From contig NC_030386.2 of NCBI RefSeq assembly GCF_001625215.2, forward strand, positions 36,831,296 through 36,895,295: a DNA stretch of 64,000 bases. Direction: 5' to 3'. Below, one piece after another: positions 22,766-34,629 of the stretch (its first letter is position 1; every line of letters begins with the position of its first letter). Both the position numbers and the translations under genes were made by a program. The DNA comes from Daucus carota subsp. sativus (taxonomy: Eukaryota > Streptophyta > Magnoliopsida > Apiales > Apiaceae). The notes beneath the pieces are model-generated. The model ran no database searches. It was not told the DNA's origin and saw only the letters and a list, made by a program, of their open reading frames with translations.

Positions 22766-23425
22766 ATGGAAACATCTCAAACTCTGTCTATTGAGAGCTT
22801 TTCTTATAGTTGGTTAGCAAACTTGAAGCCATCTTTTGAGAGCCCGGGACATTCTTTCCGGGCTTCACTTGATATATATGATGAAGCTTTGTTCATTGAG
22901 ATAGACCCGAATTTGTCTTCCTCGAATAGGTTCATTAGAGTTTCTCAGGAATTTAATTTTCCGATATCACAGGCTCCTGTCACTCTTGTTCATGCTGATG
23001 AGATGATTTCCAATGGTCTGCTGATGCCTTTTTTTGTCAAACAATTAAAGGCGGACGCACATGATCATGCTTCTGATTCGACTAAAAATTTACAGTGCCC
23101 TTTGTTTTCCTCAGAGAAGTTGAAGCCAGGGACCAGGATTCGGTGCTCATCATTGAGGAAGTGCCGGAAGCTGACAAAGAAAATATTTCAGAAGTACGTG
23201 AATTTAATTAGGCCACTTTGCCAAAGAGTCAGAGGCCGAAGATCAGGCTCCAGAGTTGGGACGTTCACTTCACGGATGCATGGAGAAAGAAATTGGGACT
23301 GTTCTGCTTCAACATCACCGCGAGCCAGCGTAGCTTACTCAGCTGATACTTATCGGATGTCCTGTGACTCGGAGAGTTCCATTCAGGAAGCTGTGCTCCA
23401 TTGCAAAAGAACAGTTGGTATGTAG
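22766..23425 (+). CDS. MAKR6: Membrane-associated kinase regulator, MAKR6-like (BKI1 family)
   Basis: One 219-residue frame starting METSQTLSIESFSYSW. The MAKR family comprises plasma-membrane-tethered, mostly disordered proteins that inhibit or modulate receptor kinases; BKI1 is the founder, acting on BRI1. Seen here: the N-terminal SFSYSWL motif, a middle SRASLD-like segment, a strongly basic stretch RKCRKLTKKIFQKYVNL suited to lipid binding, and a Ser-rich C-terminus ending SESSIQEAVLHCKRT. Length fits the family. ATG 22766 is used; a TTG nine bases upstream is not a plant start. The sequence GTTGGTATGT at the end resembles a splice donor, so a short second exon replacing the last residues is possible. 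Its position beside TIMELESS fits the Arabidopsis neighbourhood of MAKR6. Confidence 0.88.
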   Translation: METSQTLSIESFSYSWLANLKPSFESPGHSFRASLDIYDEALFIEIDPNLSSSNRFIRVSQEFNFPISQAPVTLVHADEMISNGLLMPFFVKQLKADAHDHASDSTKNLQCPLFSSEKLKPGTRIRCSSLRKCRKLTKKIFQKYVNLIRPLCQRVRGRRSGSRVGTFTSRMHGERNWDCSASTSPRASVAYSADTYRMSCDSESSIQEAVLHCKRTVGM

Positions 23426-24123
23426 ATTAGAGAGTATTTCATATTGCTGAGGAGCTGAAGAAGTGGTCACAAAATGGAAGCTTTGTGTTTCAAGTTATTT
23501 TGTTCTTCTTGTCTGTTCCCTTTTAATTATGAATTTTCATCTTTTTTTATAAGAATTTTCGATAAATTAATTTATCTGTGTTGTTCGACTTTTCGGTTCA
23601 AATCCGAGATATCATATCTAGCATCTAGCTTGTCAATCATGCATGGCATGTTATAAAAACTAGTTAAAATGATTTATAATCATGAGTATCTGCATTATTA
23701 ATTTTTGCCTCTGGGCTTCCATGTTTGTGAAACTGAAACACATGAGGTACTTTTACTGTTGCTTTTGTTTGTTTTGATCAGCCATGTTGAGTTTTCAACT
23801 GTCTCATTTATATTTAGCACTGATTGAAGAACTCCTTGATGAAGCAGCCAAAAGATAACTTTTTTCACGTTTACGTTGAATTTCTTTATGATTAATTGAA
23901 AGTTTGTGTTTAGAAAGCTTTCTTTCTTCCATTTGCTACAAGCGATGTATGATATATTTTCCATCGCAACCCTTTGGCTCTAGCGAACCGATTAGAAGCG
24001 GAGTTTGATGAGATGAGCTAGAAATTTGTTCCTTGACAAGTTTGAGACAACTCAAGTGTCAAATAAAGGACCACCAAAGCCATTTGCCGGGGAACTGTCC
24101 AGTGACAGAACTTGGGTCGTGTG
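23426..24123. other. Spacer after MAKR6
   Basis: No supported gene; presumed MAKR6 3' UTR followed by ordinary AT-rich DNA up to the retroposon insertion. Confidence 0.4.
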
Positions 24124-24433
24124 TTTTTTTTTGAAAAGCAAGAGAATTTCATTGATTGGGGAATAGAATACAGAAAGGCCAGGCAAAGCTGACGAGAAGC
24201 TATGATTAAGTACCTAGAGCATATAAAACTACTGCACATCCCAATAGCCATTAAGGCGCCTCCATCCAAAAGCTATCTAGAATAAAACAAAACTGCATGC
24301 ATGCTAAAAACCCTAATGAGACTGTTGAACTACTACGCAAAAGAAGCTTTTTTGAGCTGTTAGATTATGGCTGGAACGACTTCCTCCCCGTCATCACCAT
24401 CTGCATTCGCTGTTAGAACTATGGGTCGTGTGT
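24107..24433 (-). mobile_element. Truncated LINE-like retroposon with target-site duplications
   Basis: Flanks AGAACTTGGGTCGTGTGTT (from 24107) and AGAACTATGGGTCGTGTGTT (to about 24433) are long direct repeats differing by one small change. Just inside the left repeat is a T-run (24124-24132), which is the poly(A) tail of an element lying on the minus strand and ending TGCTTTTCAAAAAAAAA, typical of plant LINE 3' ends. The body is only about 290 bp, so it would be heavily 5'-truncated. A retroposed transcript of another kind cannot be excluded. Confidence 0.7.
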
Positions 24434-24450
24434 TGGTTGCTTAATTTTTA

Positions 24451-24817
24451 CTCCGCGTATTTTCTAGAGATTTGATGACATGCTTAAAAATATTATTTTT
24501 AAAATATTTTGTGAATAAAAATATAGTGTTTAAATTTTATTCCCAAAAAAATTAAAAATAATAAATATAAATGTGCGGTCAAAATTTTTAAAAATGTGGG
24601 GAAAAAAATTAATAGACTATCGTATCCAAAGAGAGGAAGTAGTTGCTTTGACTTTGTAATCAAAGTTATTAATTTTAATTTTTTTATGCATAAAATTTAT
24701 AATCAAAATTTCTATTCAAAAAAATTAATTGAAAATAATGATTTCTATGTCAAAAACTTGAAAATATGTGTCAAAAAATATAAATATCTCGTATTAAAAA
24801 CTAAAAAGTGAAGGGAG
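24451..24817. mobile_element. Stowaway-like MITE (weak)
   Basis: Begins CTCCGCGTATTTT after TA and ends AAGGGAG before TA. Only the outer bases pair well, so the call rests on the TA flanks and CTCC/GGAG ends. Confidence 0.4.
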
Positions 24818-25379
24818 TACTGGATATTCCAACCGTCTTCCACACATCCCTCAACACAAATTTCATGAAGAGAAATCTTTTTTATTGATTATGTGCTGTA
24901 AGAATGTGAGAGTGTAGTGATGCTAATAATCTTTGAAGACAGCATGTTGAGTGTTGTATCCTAATCTAGGTTTTGTTGCCTCTAGTACTCATCATCTTGT
25001 CTTAAGCTAACTAGCTAGGAAATGCATAATACCAATATTAGTGAAAAGGGACCATACATATATAATGAATTGAGTAGAATGAGTAGGATTTTATTTGAGT
25101 TTCTGGCTTTCATGTAATGGAAGCTTTCTCACGTCAAATTGTACACATCCCCTGCTTGCTTGCTACAGGACCACCATGTGAATTACCAATCCGTGCTGTC
25201 TTCGGACAGCATGGGATCTCCTTATCTTGTCCTTTGAGTATGGTCTTTATTTCTCGCCCTTTTTTCCTTCTCCATGCAATATTGACAAAAATTCTTTTGA
25301 ATTTAGCTGTGTTAAAATTGTAGTAGTTTTTATATAAAATATTTTTATAAATAATATTTTTCAAATAAAATATATTGCT

Positions 25380-25577
25380 TTCTTTGTTTTTTCATATTTG
25401 ACGTCTGACACCCATATTTAGGAGCTTTGATTGCATTAGAATATTAATTTTTAATTTTTACTGAATAAAAGTGATATATTAGTATTCTTATTCTCAACCA
25501 AAATTCAAAAATAACAGCAATCAGATTTCTATTTTGTCAATAAGTCAAACATCAAATATTAAAATAAACAGAGAGAG
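25380..25577. mobile_element. Degenerate Stowaway-like MITE
   Basis: The left end CTTTCTTTGTTTTTTCATAT resembles the reverse complement of the right end, CTCTCTCTGTTTATTTTAAT, and both run into TTTGA[CT]GT[CT]TGAC. The TA duplication is not preserved. Confidence 0.45.
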
Positions 25578-25636
25578 CCGGTTTTTCCCGAACTAACCCA
25601 ATTTTATATGACCATTCAACTTATTTAACTTGTATA

Positions 25637-25948
25637 CTCCTTTCGTCCCAATCAATTCTATACAGTTTCCTTTTGGGATGTCCCATCATTTCTATACATT
25701 CCTAAAATAGCAACTTTTCATAATATAAAACACTACTCCACCCACTACATTCTCCCACTATCTCTATTCTATAATAATAAAAACACTATTACACCCACTA
25801 CTTTCCTCCACTACCTCAAATCTATTATTAAAAAATATGTGGGTCCCACCACTTTACCCACTTTTCATTTAACTTTACTCATTTCTTACATTTTTTCTTG
25901 GTCTGTGTGTCCAATCCCAATGTATATAACTCACTGGGACGGAGGGAG
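25637..25948. mobile_element. Stowaway MITE
   Basis: The left end CTCCTTTCGTCCCAATCAAT and reverse-complemented right end CTCCCTCCGTCCCAGTGAGT are inverted repeats, flanked by TA at 25635-25636 and 25949-25950. It is 312 bp and non-coding. Confidence 0.85.
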
Positions 25949-26126
25949 TATATGTTAACAAAATTTCAATAATATTTTGTAATCTTTAATAATAATTTAG
26001 TTAATATTTAAAAATCTAGATATAAATTCCATCATATATAAGAAGTTACCAATCCTATCTTCAACTTATTAAATTCACTAAAGATTTCATCTTATCACTA
26101 AAGATTCCTACTAAGATTTAGCACTA

Positions 26127-26157
<31 letters not shown>

Positions 26158-26657
26158 AATTTTTTTTTTAAATGAGCAATAATTTATATTGATATTAGAT
26201 TGTTGGTCCAACCAAAAAAATAAGCCCATGCCCGAATGGTTAACTAAATTAAATTACGTCAGACATCACATCTGCAACTGTAGCTCTTTAAATGGCAATT
26301 AGCGGAGACAGGCAGATACCCAATTCCATCTACAGACACATTTGCTTAATTGCAGGCAGCTTAATTTGCGCTTGTTCATGGCCAAATTTAGGTTATATAC
26401 GACCAATTTATGTTTCACTGTTTCTAACAAAATTGATACTCATATATAATATCAGTGCCCACCACTTTAATAAATATACAAACATATTGATCACTTCATA
26501 ATGTACCCTAGTTTCATCAGGTTTTATCTTTTAAAATATTTTTTTTAATTAAATATTAATAAATTTCATCATGTTAATTCTATTTTTTTAATATTTTTTT
26601 ATTTTTTCCTAATTTACTTACCCAACAATAACATTATAAAACCAGTAATAATATTAA

Positions 26658-26884
26658 GGTGGTGTTTGGCAAACACTTGTTTTTAAGTTATAAGCACTTA
26701 TTCGTACTGTTTGTGTAAAAAGTCAAGAAGCACTGAAGTTAAGAATACTAGCTTTTGTTTCATGACTTATACTTTCTTTCCCAAACACTTTAATCACTTA
26801 TAAGTCTTAACTTGCTTATGAATCCTACTTCATTTTTTTATTTTAAGCAAAAAATATTTATTTTAAACTCACCCAAACGGCACC
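26658..26884. mobile_element. Tourist (PIF/Harbinger) MITE
   Basis: Flanked by TAA on each side (26655-26657 and 26885-26887), the 3-bp duplication of Harbinger elements. Terminal inverted repeats are GGTGGTGTTTGG and GGTGCCGTTTGG. The interior holds AAGTTATAAGCACTTATTC and ACTTATAAGTC motifs, also seen at 56.3 kb. Confidence 0.8.
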
Positions 26885-27351
26885 TAAGTGACCATTATTA
26901 TTGAAATACGTTAATTTTAAATGATATATCTTTATTTATAATGATCACTTTTTTTTATTCAAAAAAAAGGTGAGTATTATAAATAAAAATATCATTTAAA
27001 AATAACGCATTTCAATAATTATACATATAATTGAAGGTAGATCATCAATTGATTTCATGTAAGAGTGTTACAACTTACAAAAGGAATGTACATAATAGAA
27101 AAGGGCCCAAACCCAAGGCCCACAAAGATGACCCACTAGTTGTGGAAGTCCAACAGAAACAGTAGAATGCTGTTTAGACGAGTGAGTAAACCTACCATGT
27201 TATTCAATCATAAACACGCTATTTAGAGCTCCCAGCTAGGAGATAAGAATGTTAAGTTTGTCAGCATTTATTTCATGTTGCGAAACACAGACAGAAAGAC
27301 AATAGGTACGATCACAATACTAATGTATAATTAAGCATTTGTCTTCTCCTT

Positions 27352-28173
27352 AGGGCAAACCCAGCAGTGATCTTCTCCTCCAACAGTGATCCAAATTTGG
27401 ATCAGTGAATAGTAGTGATCCAAATTTGGATCAGCACTGTTCACTGATCCAAATTTGGATCACCTACTTTATTATAAAATAATGATTTTGTTATTTTGTT
27501 TATCGGACTTAAAATTATTTTGTGATTATTAATATTTAATTAATAATAGTTTATAATTAATAATTAATAAAATTAATGTTTTAGTAAAACTTAGAATAAT
27601 AGGAAAGTAAATTTCTTTGAAATTAAAAAAAAGAGTACATTACATGCATAAAATAAAAGGTACATAAAATGCATAAAATACAATTACAATACCGGGAAAT
27701 GACTAGAAAACAGTACAATAAATATAAAATTTGATTTAGTCGAACAGATTATTTCCGTTTCCTCCGAGATAAACAAAACATTATACGTAGCTATCATGTC
27801 ATTTTGAGATCCTTGAGTTTCATCTTCATGTTCTTAATTTTGAGATACTTTGATCGATGTTAAAAAATAATTAAATTATTTAATTAAGTATAATATAAGT
27901 AGTCAATAATGATTAAAAATCAAATTTGAGATTATATAGTTTAATTTTAATATAAAATTTATGTAATATAAATACAAAAAGTAATTTGGATCAGAATTTG
28001 AGATTATATAGTTTAATTTTAATATAAAATTTATGTAATATAAATACAAAAAGTAATTTGGATCAGAATTTGGATCACACTGCTGGAGTTGATCAAGTTG
28101 ATCAGATATTTGGATCAGAATTTGGATCAGATCCAAATTTGACTTTTTGGATCACAACTGCTGGAGATGGCTT
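27352..28173. mobile_element. MITE-like element made of GATCCAAATTTGGATC palindromes
   Basis: Both ends carry CCAGCAGT followed by GATCC-rich sequence in inverted orientation (GGGCAAACCCAGCAGTGATC left; GCCATCTCCAGCAGTTGTGA reading in from the right). The 16-bp palindrome GATCCAAATTTGGATC occurs three times near the left end, and related half-sites cluster at the right. The centre holds two 72-bp direct repeats. CTTCTCCTT on the left and CTTCTTCTT on the right may be a 9-bp target duplication of a Mutator-like element; this is tentative. Confidence 0.6.
27923..28066. repeat. 72-bp tandem duplication
   Basis: Two near-identical 72-bp units start at 27923 and 27995, each beginning AATTTGAGATTATATAG and ending in GTAATTTGGATCAG. 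Confidence 0.92.
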
Positions 28174-28174
28174 T

Positions 28175-29539
28175 ATACTTCTTCTTGTCTTTTATTTTTG
28201 TGTTCCTTTAGGATATGAATATCGAGTATTATTATGTCTATCATTTTCTTAATTTTGTTGCTTTAGCTACGTATATAAATACAAAGATGTCCTCAAATAT
28301 TTCTACCAATCACGTTACGTAGTGATGATGCGGCAATCTCACACGACCCGAAATCCGATGTTCCGAGACAGAAAAATCCGAAAATGACTCGAAAATTACC
28401 CGATTGACTCGAAATTAGAAATTCATTTTTAATAATTTCAATGTCTGTATACAGGACTCTTCCCTTATACTTCATGTGTCACTTTAACAAAAAAAAAAAA
28501 AACATAATTTAACAAAATAAAGTATCACTAAACGGAAGGTTTTAGAGCAACTCTATGCTTTAGATCAGTGATTTAAAATTGTTTCTTATTCTAAACTAAA
28601 AAAATGTAGAAACCGATTTAAAACTAAGACGTGAGCAAAATATCTTAGAAAGCACTGAATGTAGATGCTAGAAAGTGGGAAGGACATGAGCTGTAACACT
28701 GACACAGATGCAAAAAACGAGTCGTCCTATAATAGAGCAAGATGGAATGAATTTAGATGATAAATATCGCACGAGTGTAGCAAAAACTAAATGAATTAAA
28801 ATGAAGATGGAATGTTTGAAAAATGAGGAACAGTACGAGACCCCAGACAAATGCCCTTCAATTATGCCGTTCCTTAAGTTGAAGCAAAGACTTGGCATTC
28901 GCACATACCAACAAGGCCAGTTTACAAACAGGACAGGAAACAGTTACGGGTCTTTCGACATTTAATTCGACAAGAAAGTTTGTAGTCTCGTTACATATTC
29001 GTAGAACCAACATTTTCTTTATTGTCGATGTCAACCGCGTTTTTTAGGCTTTTTGTCTGTGACTACATACATGCAACTATGCGAGGGCATATGAACGCTA
29101 TCTCAAGACAAAAAGTAGGGTGTTGTATGGGAAGAAGAAGATGTGGAAAAGGTGTACATGAGGGTGGGCCTTGGGCTCAAGTTTTCCTCTCAATGATTGT
29201 ATTGAAATTTGTGAATAAGTTTGGGGGTAAAAGTAGAAACTGATTGAATGACATGCACTGCTTCTAACTTATAATTCAGAAGCCGGGCTTATAAGCCCGT
29301 GCCAAACACCCACGTAGTTTGGTATGTTAAGTTCTCTGATACATGAGCACATATGCATGACTCCGTATCCGTAACAGATAATTGTTGTATCATATCTTAT
29401 CATACGTACTTATAAATGAGGTTCTCTTGTACATATGCACATATACATATATTCGGGTTCCTGACAAATGATTGTTGCATTGTAATTTATCACACTTATT
29501 ATGAACAGCTTGTCACCTTAAAGCTATGATATTAAAAAC
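28175..29539. other. Gene-free stretch
   Basis: Only short open frames without recognisable products. A GCTTATAAGCCC... GTGCCAAACACCCA sequence at about 29285-29312 resembles one end of a Harbinger or hAT MITE, but no partner was found. Confidence 0.4.
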
Positions 29540-29730
29540 GGTTTTTCTAGTGTGTGCCCATGGGCACATGCTAAGCACCAACTCTCATGAAAATGGCTTA
29601 ATTTGATTGGTGGAATTGGTGTGAATGCAGGGGGCATCAACATTTAATATTCATCCACCAATCAAAAGTTAGTATTCTCATGAGAGTTAGTGACTATTAT
29701 GTGCCCATGGGCACACCATAGAAAATTCGT
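29540..29730. mobile_element. Mutator-like MITE with GTGCCCATGGGCAC ends
   Basis: Flanked by ATTAAAAAC (29531-29539) and ATTAAAAAAC (29731-29740), a 9-10 bp target duplication. Long inverted ends both contain TTTTCTA, the palindrome GTGCCCATGGGCAC and AACTCTCATGA. At 191 bp it is largely foldback. Confidence 0.78.
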
Positions 29731-29740
29731 ATTAAAAAAC

Positions 29741-30419
29741 TAAGATCGTTATTCTCGCTCACTTTTAAATGTTTGAAATGTTATGATGATCATAAGCAAG
29801 TTTAAGCATAATATGTTGTGCATGCAACTAATGATTTTTGTTGTCTGATGGAGTAGCTAGAGTTTGTTTGTATAATGGTTGATTCAATGCATAATTTTAT
29901 ATCCATGGAGGGACAAGATTTGCAAGCAATGGAGATACAATAATGATGCAAGACCATGGTTCTACCAAATATGCAATCTCAATACTAAAAAAGAAGACGA
30001 CATAATTATGTTCTTCCACATCAAGAGATTTTTGAGGCTATAATATTGTGCATATTTTATTTAATTATTTAAATCAAAAGGGATTTTATTAAACTCCAAG
30101 TGCTCAGATGAACATTTACAATACACAGGCTTGCATTTCAAGTTCTGAGCTATAATTATTTATATTGAGTGCAGATGAAAGCTTGGTTTTACTCAGAAGC
30201 CTAAACCATGGACACTAATCTCTCAGAGGTTTTCTGGTATTAATCTTTGCATTCTATACGCCTTGTACAACGTCACTGGAACTTCGAGAGCTGTAAAACC
30301 AAGTTCCTCTCTTGTCTTAGCAGTAAAGATGGTCTCACACCGCGTTTAGCTCTTGTCTTGGATGCGTAGATTATAAGAACCTTCTTTTTCATACATTGCA
30401 TTGCAATGAAATAGTTGTT
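29741..30419. other. Spacer downstream of the anion channel gene
   Basis: No supported gene. The right part is the presumed 3' UTR of the minus-strand SLAH gene. Confidence 0.4.
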
Positions 30420-33400
30420 TCAGAAAGGTGTAACAGTTTTATTCTCCTCATTGTTTTCGGGGATCGAAGATTTTACACAGGCCTCGATGTCTTTGTCATT
30501 TGAGTCTGTAAACTTGAGGTAATGGTCTTTATTATCTGAGCTTCCAGATCTCCGGTGGTACCATTTTCGGACTGTTTTAGGCCTTTTGTCACTAATAGCA
30601 ATTGCAATGTCATTAGGGAAAAGGTCTCGGCGCACGAAAGCATGGAAAATTGTTGTGAGGAGCAGGGAAAACACTGTGACTGTTGAGATGATACAGAGCA
30701 TGACAGACAGGGATTTGGTTAATACATTTGGGACCTCCATTGAGTACCGAAGAGTTGCAATGGCAGCACCAGTCATTGGGAAAGTGTAGGCCCACCAAGC
30801 CAATGAAAACCTATATATATCAATGGAATTTTAAGCTCAGACACTGGAATTATAAAAGAGTTATGTATTTTATGAGTAATAAAGTCCATAGAGTTAAGTT
30901 TACCTGAATCCTCTGAAGAAATTAACTCGAACAGCCTGCAGAAGAAAACCGAGGGAAGGACTATTAGCCATCATATTTTGATACAGTAAAACTGAGCAAG
31001 TTCATTAGTTTTAAATGTAAGGAGTTAGTTTAGAAGCTATGATCCGGCTTGTTAAAATCAACCAAAATTAATGTCAGCAGAGGATCATTGTTTAAACAGG
31101 CAAGAGAACTAACCAATGAGAAGTAAAGAAACAAAGCAATGAAGAATGCAATCCTCGACCCAAAATCAAATGATCCTTGAATTTTTGCCCATGCCATAGA
31201 AGCAACACTAGGCGCAGCAACAAAAAGAAAGAACACAGGGTGGAGTTCCTTTGGGAGTGTTTCATTCGTTGGGAGCCTTTGGTAAAGGGTAACAAACAGG
31301 ACTGTGTAGTGAGCTAGTCCTACGGCAAAAAAGAAGATTGGGCCTTCTTTTAGCCCCATAGATGCACCCAGTAATGCGCCCACAAAATTACCAACAACTG
31401 AGAGATGGTTTGAGGGATTGGCCACCTTTGAAAGTCGTCTCTGTCCTCCCGACATCCATTGTCCATATATCTTAAGCTCGAGTATTAAGATAGGTGTCAT
31501 TAGGACGTACCACAGAGCAGCATGCAGATCTTTGGTTACAGAAGGCGGAACTCCAAGAGCTAAGAACAACAAGGCTATCCATGGAGCAAAAAAGAAGTTT
31601 ACACGTATAGGATGGTAGTACTCACGACGAACAGCCTCGAAGTAGAATACGATCTTCAGAATGTAGATGAAAGCGACCACGCAAAAAATAGCAATGGATA
31701 AGATCCACAGAAGGAGATTTACTTTCAGGCTTACATGGAGGAAATCCATAGAAGTGCTTGTAGCTAAATTTTTCCACATTATGGCTTGGCTGCTGATACC
31801 AAGGCACAATCCAAATGAAGAAATCGGATAACGAAGAAGAAATGGCCATAGTTTGTCCTCTGGAAGCAGTATCTCCTCTGAAGGCTGTAAATTAGACGAA
31901 GGTACAACAAATTCAACACATTATCATCAAGGTTATAAATTCTTGTGAAAAGAAAATGTATCATTTAATCCCTATATAAAGTTTGGTTTAAGTTTGACAA
32001 GTAGATTTGCAAATTGTGACATGCAACATTAAGGTTATTGATCCCTGTGAAAGGAAACGTGTATTATTTGATACCTATGTAAAGTTCCTGGATTTTAGTC
32101 TTAACAAGTAGATCAACAAATTGTGATATTGTGAAATACAAAATGTCAACTATACTGAGTGGGCGCGAGTGAATTGGAAAAAGATCAGCAGAAGCTTTTA
32201 CGTACCTTTAGAGTATCTAACTCTGGTCCTTCCAAGGCATCAAAGTATCGGTGCACAGGTATATTCTCCATTTCATTTTTTTGTGGAGGGTCTACTTCCG
32301 TCTCATCCACCCTTCCACGCAGATGTGACAATTGTCTTTCAAGTTTTCCAGACCATGTCTTGAAAGAATTGTATCTTTTATCTGATAAATTTCCACCCAC
32401 GGGGTTTTTCAGGGAGCGAACTGGGCGCGCAGGAAGTTTGCCACTTGCAATTGCATCACTTACTGCGGTACCTTTTGGCAATGGTTGGGAATGAAACTTT
32501 GGAATTTTGGGGTGAGGATTATTGGTTGAAAGCCGAGAAAGTGAAACACCACTGCTGGAAATTGTTTCACAATCATCTCTGAAGAGAACTCTTTTTTTTC
32601 CCTCCAAATGAACTTCCATTGGAGAAAGTGGCATGCTGATGGAAACCGAATGTGTTCTCTGGTGGGACTCAGCACCACTGTTCTCGACCTCGACTTCACC
32701 TATCTTTGTTTCCTAGTGATACATAATATAAATGTCAATCCAACATACAATGGTAATGAAGTGATGAAAAGTAGATAAAAGAACAGTTTTGCACCATCCA
32801 CATAGATGCTACTAGCCATTTTAGGACAGTAATGTTCTAACAAATATAACACGCTCAAAAGGGCTAAATTGCAAGCAAAGGTCATATCAGTTATAACCAA
32901 CAAGCGTATCTGAGATATTAACCTGGATGCAAAGGGAAAATCACTAGGAACGAATGAAAGACTTATTATTTATTAATTAAAATATAGTTGCGCTATAAAC
33001 TTCAGTCTTTATGAAATGTTCTATATTATAGAGTCCGAGATTCAACCAGCTTAAGGAACAGGTATTGTGACTAATGACAATACTGAGGTTTTGTGCAGAG
33101 ATTCTAGCAGTTCGCGTCAATATCCTCAGAATGACATTATGTTAATATTCCCTCACTCTCAACTAGTAAGTTCAGATCAACTATAAGTCTATAAATCACT
33201 CCTCGCGTGCATGTCCTCTAACTACATAGGTTTACTATTGAAGCTGTGGAGGGCTGATTATGATACTTTTAAATTCAGGATACAAACCACTGAAGATTAA
33301 ATTGACAAGAAAACATCAAACTAAAGTGAAACGTTGTTCTGTTTTCTGAAAGTGTTATTCTCTAGGCTTCAGCAAGGACGTTCTACTAATGCTGAAGATC

Positions 33401-33848
33401 GTTCTAACAGACCTCACAAAGCACAAAAGTGAAGACAACTAAGAGTCAAACGTACCATAACGAAATGTATAGAACAGCTTGATTGGCAGATAATCATATA
33501 TATAGAGCTACAATTATATGCATATCACTCCTCAGAGTATCCCATTAATGTGAAAATTCCGACTTCTTCATCCATCAATATAAATATGACATTCTACATG
33601 AATTTCGAAAAGCATTAACAAATCTAAAATGCTCGTAAATATTTGGTCCTGATGAAGAATATGGAAAATCATAATTGAAGAACATGTTAACTTACAGCGG
33701 GCGTGGGGCTGACCATATGACTGTCCAATACAACGCCTCGATTCACAGTATCAAAACAGTCCAAATCTTGAGAAGATATACGCTCGATGAGTGGTGGAAG
33801 TGATTCAGGAGTGTCCTTTCCCAAACTCATGTTTTTATTGTCTTCCAT
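30420..33848 (-). CDS. SLAH3: S-type anion channel, SLAC1 homologue (SLAH2/SLAH3 type)
   Basis: Five coding exons on the minus strand, all GT-AG and phase-consistent: 33848-33696, 32712-32206, 31884-31114, 30935-30904, 30810-30420, giving 617 residues. SLAC1-family proteins are plasma-membrane anion channels; SLAH2/SLAH3 members are nitrate-permeable and activated by kinases. The long hydrophilic N-terminus (about 240 residues, Ser/Thr-rich, starting MEDNKNMSLGKDTPESLPPL) separates SLAH2/3 from the short SLAH1/4. Exon 3 holds most of the ten-helix TehA-like core, beginning after FGLCLGISSQA, with the KLYGQWM-like KIYGQWMSGGQRRL and KEGPIFFFAVGLAHY. Exon 5 carries SLAWWAYTFPMTGAA and a charged C-tail. 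Choice of SLAH3 over SLAH2 is a guess from N-terminal look. A likely 5' UTR intron spans 34460-33869. Confidence 0.92.
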
Positions 33849-33868
33849 AGTGCAGCTTAATTATATTT

Positions 33869-34460
33869 CTGCAGTTGAACATTTTTTTCAGATTGAGCAC
33901 TTGCAAAAACTAAACGGAAATGTCTAATGCTTGAAATTGAATAAAACCTAGAACTGTTAAATACATATGTATGTTAATTCCTGTTGTGAGGGATCTTTTC
34001 TACAGCTTTTGAACACATAAAGCATTCGAGATGATCAGATAAGTAGCAGCATTCTTTTTTATTTCTCACCATGATAGAATGCAAGATCAAAAGGTTCTTC
34101 TTTAGTACAAACACAGCCAAATGATATCATAGATTTTATCAGTTCATTCATTACCTCAATTTGCAAATAATCAGTTGACATAAATTTGATTAAAGATCTT
34201 TACTCATTTCATATCAGCAACTAAATCATGAATAATGGACAATCTATCTTCGGCAATCAAGTCACATCATTTTAGAAAATTTCCAAAGGCATAACATCCA
34301 ACAACGAGTTAAATATCAAGAAAAAAACATATCAACTATAATTCGACATATTCAAAACCCGTCACGTCATATCCCGTGCACAAGACTCTCCCATGCACGA
34401 ATCAATCATCAAACATGCAAAACAATAAAATCACAACAAAAATGCGAAACCAATCCATAC
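33869..34460 (-). other. Predicted 5' UTR intron of the SLAH gene
   Basis: On the minus strand a donor CAAG/GTATGG at 34461/34460 and an acceptor CTGCAG ending at 33869 bracket a non-coding stretch just upstream of the ATG at 33848. The acceptor leaves a 20-nt leader before the start codon. Inferred, not proven. Confidence 0.45.
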
Positions 34461-34621
34461 CTTGAAGAACTATAGAGTGAAGAGCGGCAGGTCTTTATTA
34501 TTGAAAACTTAAACCCAGAACGAGAGCTTAATAAAAAGCAAAATGAAGGGGAGTATGCAAAGAAAACGTTGCATATACTCCTAAAATCTTGAATGAAAAA
34601 AGGAAAGCAGAGCTGTATGTG

Positions 34622-34629
34622 TATATATA
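34622..34629 (-). promoter_or_regulatory. Candidate TATA box of the SLAH gene
   Basis: TATATATA within CCTATATATACAC on the minus strand, about 160 bp upstream of the inferred end of the first non-coding exon. Plausible but weak in AT-rich DNA. Confidence 0.35.
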
